A model generated the notes under the pieces. It was not told where the DNA came from and did no database searches. It saw only the letters and a list, made by a program, of their open reading frames with translations. Both the position numbers and the translations under genes were made by a program. DNA of 64,000 nt, taken from assembly GCF_001190925.1 (NCBI RefSeq), contig NZ_CP011072.1, positions 1,550,001 through 1,614,000 of the forward strand, written 5' to 3'. Source of the stretch: Azoarcus sp. CIB. GTDB taxonomy: Bacteria > Pseudomonadota > Gammaproteobacteria > Burkholderiales > Rhodocyclaceae. Positions within the stretch are counted from its first letter, which is position 1. Each line of letters opens with the position of its first letter. Positions 61,336-64,000 of the stretch are shown in pieces.

Positions 61336-62017
61336 TGCGCACTTTCCGAATAGCTGGAACAAAAGCCGAAGACACGGCATCGCGAGCATCCACATACCGA
61401 GTCGCCTCATTGAAGGTGACTGTGTAGCGGCAGTCTGGTTTTAGCGCCGTGATCGGGCTGAATGCCTTCCGGAAATCTGCCAGCGACAGCTCCCTGACAC
61501 TGTCGAAGTTATGCCCTAGGATGTGGAGCACCTGCGCGAGCTGCGGCGTGTTCTCCGTGAAACGGATCGTGGAGTCAGTCGCCACGACGGTTGCGACTTT
61601 CGTCACCACCTTCTTGCCATCCACCACATCGTAGAGGCATGGGGGCTTGCCCGATCCCTCCTCGAGCTTCCGGAGCTTCTCGAGCCGCTCTTGCACCTTC
61701 TCGACCCCGCCTGCATCCGCCACTGCCTTCTGTGCCGAGGTCGCCTTCTCAATTCCACCCCACTTCGCCATGAAGTCGGCAAAGCCCTTGAGTTCGGTAA
61801 TGGGCGCGAGGCGGGTGAGGAGATCGGTCAGCTCGGTGAGATTCGATACGCCGGCCGCCTTTTTCAACTCCTCGACTTGCTGCTTTTCGACGCCGCGCTG
61901 CTCCTCCGCCTCCCGTTGGTTCGCTTGAGCGACCACGTAAATCAGCATCCCGAAAAAGAAGACCTGTACCAGAAAGTCGATCAGGGTAAAGAAGAAGACG
62001 TCGTCCGCGCGTTTCAC
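61322..62017 (-). CDS. Membrane-anchored protein with coiled coil and C-terminal domain
   Basis: The 231-residue protein starts at GTG 62017. One transmembrane helix spans residues 9-30 (FTLIDFLVQVFFFGMLIYVV); a charged coiled coil follows at about 32-55 (EEQRGVEKQQVEELKKA) and continues to residue 115, then a C-terminal domain ending SLADFRKAFSPITALKPDCR, YTVTFNEATRYVD. The layout (N-terminal TM, helix, globular periplasmic-side end) recalls MotB/ZorB-type partners, but no OmpA peptidoglycan motif was found. It overlaps the upstream gene by 4 bases and is probably its partner. Confidence 0.65.
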   Translation of the reverse strand: MKRADDVFFFTLIDFLVQVFFFGMLIYVVAQANQREAEEQRGVEKQQVEELKKAAGVSNLTELTDLLTRLAPITELKGFADFMAKWGGIEKATSAQKAVADAGGVEKVQERLEKLRKLEEGSGKPPCLYDVVDGKKVVTKVATVVATDSTIRFTENTPQLAQVLHILGHNFDSVRELSLADFRKAFSPITALKPDCRYTVTFNEATRYVDARDAVSSAFVPAIRKVRNAGS

Positions 62018-63660
62018 GCTGCCACCTGCTGCCGCTGCTGAGTACGGTCAATGATCATCTGCGCCATCTGCGCTAGGCGTTCCGTTAGCAACGTTACCGC
62101 TTCGCCCGATCGACGCGCGTCGGCGTCCAGCACCCCGGCGGAGGACGCGATCGCAGCCTTGACCTCCTCGGATGCGTGGATTAAGTTTTTCTGGGATGCA
62201 TCAATCGCGGTCGCGAACTTCGGCAGAAGCTGCTCGATCACGCCGATGGATGAATGTAGACTTTTTGCGGTACCGATAAGCTGCGCGCCGCTGTTCGGGC
62301 CCTGTGCAGCAGCAAACATTTCGGCCTTCAGCCTTTCCGCATGGGCGGCCGCATCGGTGATCGCCTGCACGATATGCGTAAGCGCGTCAGGAATTCCGGC
62401 GCTCGCAGCGGTCAGGTCCTTGATCGGTTGCGGGAGGCTGTTGAGCTGATTTGCGAGGCGATGCGCAACCTGCCCGGCCTGGTCGAACTGGGACCTCAAA
62501 CCCTCGACGTTGCCCACGAGCTTGGGTAGCGCCTCGGCTGTATGGTCCAGCGCTATCGAAAGGCGGCCGGTTGCCCCTGCAGTTTCATCGATCCGTGTAA
62601 CCGCTCCGCCGAGGCGCTCGGTCACCTCAACAAGCGAATCCATCTGTTCCTGCGTTTTTTTGGCCATCGTTCGCATCTTCTGAAACGTCGGACCGGTATC
62701 GGCCACCGCGGAAGCGGCATGCGCCAGTTCGGTCGTGACTCCATGGACGGCGCGCGACCCTTCCACGATCACGGCACTTGCATCACTCAGGGCTGCGGCC
62801 GATTTGACGATCGCGCCTTCGTTACCGGCGAGCAGTTCGACGTTCGTCCTGAGCGTATCCAGCGCGCGGTTAAGTGCGGCGGATGTTGTGATTGACTGCT
62901 GGGTGAGGTCCGTGCCGGCGCGTGTTGCCGAGGCGTATTCGGCTAGGCCCTTGTTCAGCAATGTCACTGCTTCCAGGGTCGCCTTCACACTGCGGGTGAG
63001 TGCATCGCGTTCTGCCGCAAAGCTCACATCGGAGGCCAACGCACGTACCTCATTGAGCCCGTCGCGCGCAGAGGTGAGCGTCAGCTTCATCTCCTGATCG
63101 AATACATGTGCCATGTCGCGCAGGACCTTCTCGGTGGCGGCACGAGAGACCTCCGACACCTCGGCCGTCCGATTGATCACCACCACCGACAATTCAGCAA
63201 TGCGGTTTGATGCGAGCTCGACGTTGTCGACCATCTCGCGTGAGCGCTTCAGGTAATGATCGAGAATAGCTTCGGGCGACTCGCGATCCTCAACCGTCGC
63301 GACGCTACTCAAGTGCATGCGGGCGATCACGGCATAGCCAGTGGCGATCAATCCGACACCGAACTGATAGACGACAGTGTTGATATCCGTTGAGGCGCCG
63401 CGGCTCGCGATCGTCATCGCGCTGATGCCCAAGGCCGCCACGGTGACGAGAAAGCCAAAGTAATAGACGCTGTCGATCGCCGTATGGCTTAGGCCCTTCT
63501 TTGCCTTGGGGTACAGATAACCCAAATGATAAATGATCATTGGGGCCACACCCGCCGCCATTGATAGCAGCGGTCCAAGATTTACCATCGTCGCTCCGAT
63601 CAGCAATCCGAACGACAGGAGGATGAACCTGAGAAGACTGTTGAAGTGAGAGCCTGTCAT
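62014..63660 (-). CDS. Multi-pass membrane protein with a very long coiled coil
   Basis: The predicted protein has 548 residues. Four hydrophobic segments lie in the first 130 (about 8-28, 30-45, 68-85 and 90-115; for example LLRFILLSFGLLIGATMV and SVYYFGFLVTVAALGISAMT). From about residue 150 to the end it is continuous Ala/Glu/Lys/Leu-rich helix resembling MCP signalling or apolipoprotein-like coiled coils. This plan matches MotA/ZorA-like proteins with a long cytoplasmic tail. ATGA-type overlaps with both neighbours show an operon. ZorA-like defence function is only a hypothesis. Confidence 0.7.
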   Translation of the reverse strand: MTGSHFNSLLRFILLSFGLLIGATMVNLGPLLSMAAGVAPMIIYHLGYLYPKAKKGLSHTAIDSVYYFGFLVTVAALGISAMTIASRGASTDINTVVYQFGVGLIATGYAVIARMHLSSVATVEDRESPEAILDHYLKRSREMVDNVELASNRIAELSVVVINRTAEVSEVSRAATEKVLRDMAHVFDQEMKLTLTSARDGLNEVRALASDVSFAAERDALTRSVKATLEAVTLLNKGLAEYASATRAGTDLTQQSITTSAALNRALDTLRTNVELLAGNEGAIVKSAAALSDASAVIVEGSRAVHGVTTELAHAASAVADTGPTFQKMRTMAKKTQEQMDSLVEVTERLGGAVTRIDETAGATGRLSIALDHTAEALPKLVGNVEGLRSQFDQAGQVAHRLANQLNSLPQPIKDLTAASAGIPDALTHIVQAITDAAAHAERLKAEMFAAAQGPNSGAQLIGTAKSLHSSIGVIEQLLPKFATAIDASQKNLIHASEEVKAAIASSAGVLDADARRSGEAVTLLTERLAQMAQMIIDRTQQRQQVAA

Positions 63661-64000
63661 TGCCGAATTCCCGATGTGGAGCTGGTGAGTGTGCCGCCGG
63701 GGAGGTAGTCGAGCGTTAGCTCGGCGCGCGAGCCCGAGTTGTTACCGAAAAACCACGGCCATAGCTGATCGCGGCACTTCAAGTTCTGGAGGGGCTGGTC
63801 GTTGCGGGGCACCAAGTTCAATACGACCTTCGTGTTCTTGAACTCGGGCCGCTCCTGCGAGCCCTGCCGCGAGGCGCGGAAGCGGCTCACAACGTCCGCG
63901 GCCCCCCCGCAGCGGAGCAGGGAAAACCGCTCCGTGTGTTCGAGCATGTCCGAGTAGATGAGCAACGTATTGCGTTCGCCGCGCAGGTACTGACTCAACG
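63657..64000 (-). CDS. C-terminal part of an unknown protein, cut by the window edge
   Basis: At least 114 residues are visible. LLIYSDMLEHTERFSLLRCG resembles the (I/L)-x-x-SDMLE/LQ stretch of vWA-like lipoprotein domains, followed by RDQLWPWFFGNNSGSRAELT and a Ser/Thr-rich end. The N terminus lies to the right of the window. It overlaps the membrane coiled-coil gene by 4 bases, so it is the upstream member of the same operon. Confidence 0.6.
   Translation of the reverse strand, partial: LSQYLRGERNTLLIYSDMLEHTERFSLLRCGGAADVVSRFRASRQGSQERPEFKNTKVVLNLVPRNDQPLQNLKCRDQLWPWFFGNNSGSRAELTLDYLPGGTLTSSTSGIRQ

Noticed and set aside
1..64000. tRNA or rRNA genes
   Set aside because: No cloverleaf with a TTCRA-type arm or rRNA-like block was noticed by eye; a covariance-model scan would decide.

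Overview
The window is GC-rich DNA, probably from a betaproteobacterium of the Rhodocyclales/Burkholderiales type. That placement is inferred from base composition, the ilvD protein and the mix of ISL3, IS21, IS66, IS1182 and IS5-like elements. Almost everything is accessory DNA. The only clear housekeeping gene is ilvD (47964-49643). No rRNA, tRNA or CRISPR array was seen.

Layout. (1) 405-4700 is a three-gene operon of two different P-loop GTPases plus a tail-anchored protein, followed by a NYN-nuclease/OST-HTH gene (4981-6492). (2) 6650-12523 holds a leftward group (MerR regulator, VIT-vWA protein, DUF932 protein, two small proteins) and a rightward EEP-family hydrolase. (3) 12803-17900 is a defence-island-like patchwork: a truncated NADAR gene, unknown proteins, a truncated J-domain, a YbjN-like chaperone diverging from a BrxR/CapW-type WYL repressor with clear operator repeats, and a HEPN/MNT toxin-antitoxin pair beside an ISL3 transposase. 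(4) 19447-25412 carries a 40-aa gene, a PPP-type phosphatase, a tandem-AAA ATPase with a small partner, a divergent WYL regulator and a dual-specificity phosphatase. (5) 25413-27950 is a gene-free, repeat-dense stretch with two covarying hairpins, a 10-bp repeat array and three REP-like hairpins. (6) 27954-35541 mixes two uracil-DNA-glycosylase-like or unknown genes, IS21/IS5/IS66 wreckage, an RHH/ParE toxin-antitoxin pair and a lone XRE regulator.

(7) 35962-41470 is a tightly overlapped operon: three paralogous Cys-motif proteins, a HAD phosphatase of the RNA-repair (SAK) type, two metallophosphoesterases and two DEDDh exonuclease copies, the second recombined over a ParS-like antitoxin gene. 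It looks like a nucleic-acid end-processing system. (8) 41936-47376 is a RiPP-like cluster: a 64-aa precursor ending in Tyr/His/Arg-rich residues, an FxsB-like radical SAM/SPASM protein with an intact C-terminal HExxH motif, a UPF0489/peptide-arginase-like protein, a GNAT, a GT2 glycosyltransferase and a convergent methyltransferase. (9) After ilvD come an IS1182 element, an NDH-2-like flavoprotein and an Rrf2 regulator. (10) 54191-59952 encodes a giant protein (four GT2-like domains, a kinase-like domain with a changed HRD motif, a methyltransferase domain) overlapping a SLOG/LOG-like gene. (11) 60222-64000 holds a secreted SNase-Excalibur nuclease and a leftward membrane/coiled-coil operon cut by the window edge.

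The best candidates for undescribed biology are the RiPP-like cluster, the giant GT/pseudokinase/methyltransferase plus SLOG pair, the HAD-SAK/phosphoesterase/exonuclease operon, and the double-GTPase operon. Family names come from motif recognition by eye; no database search was possible.
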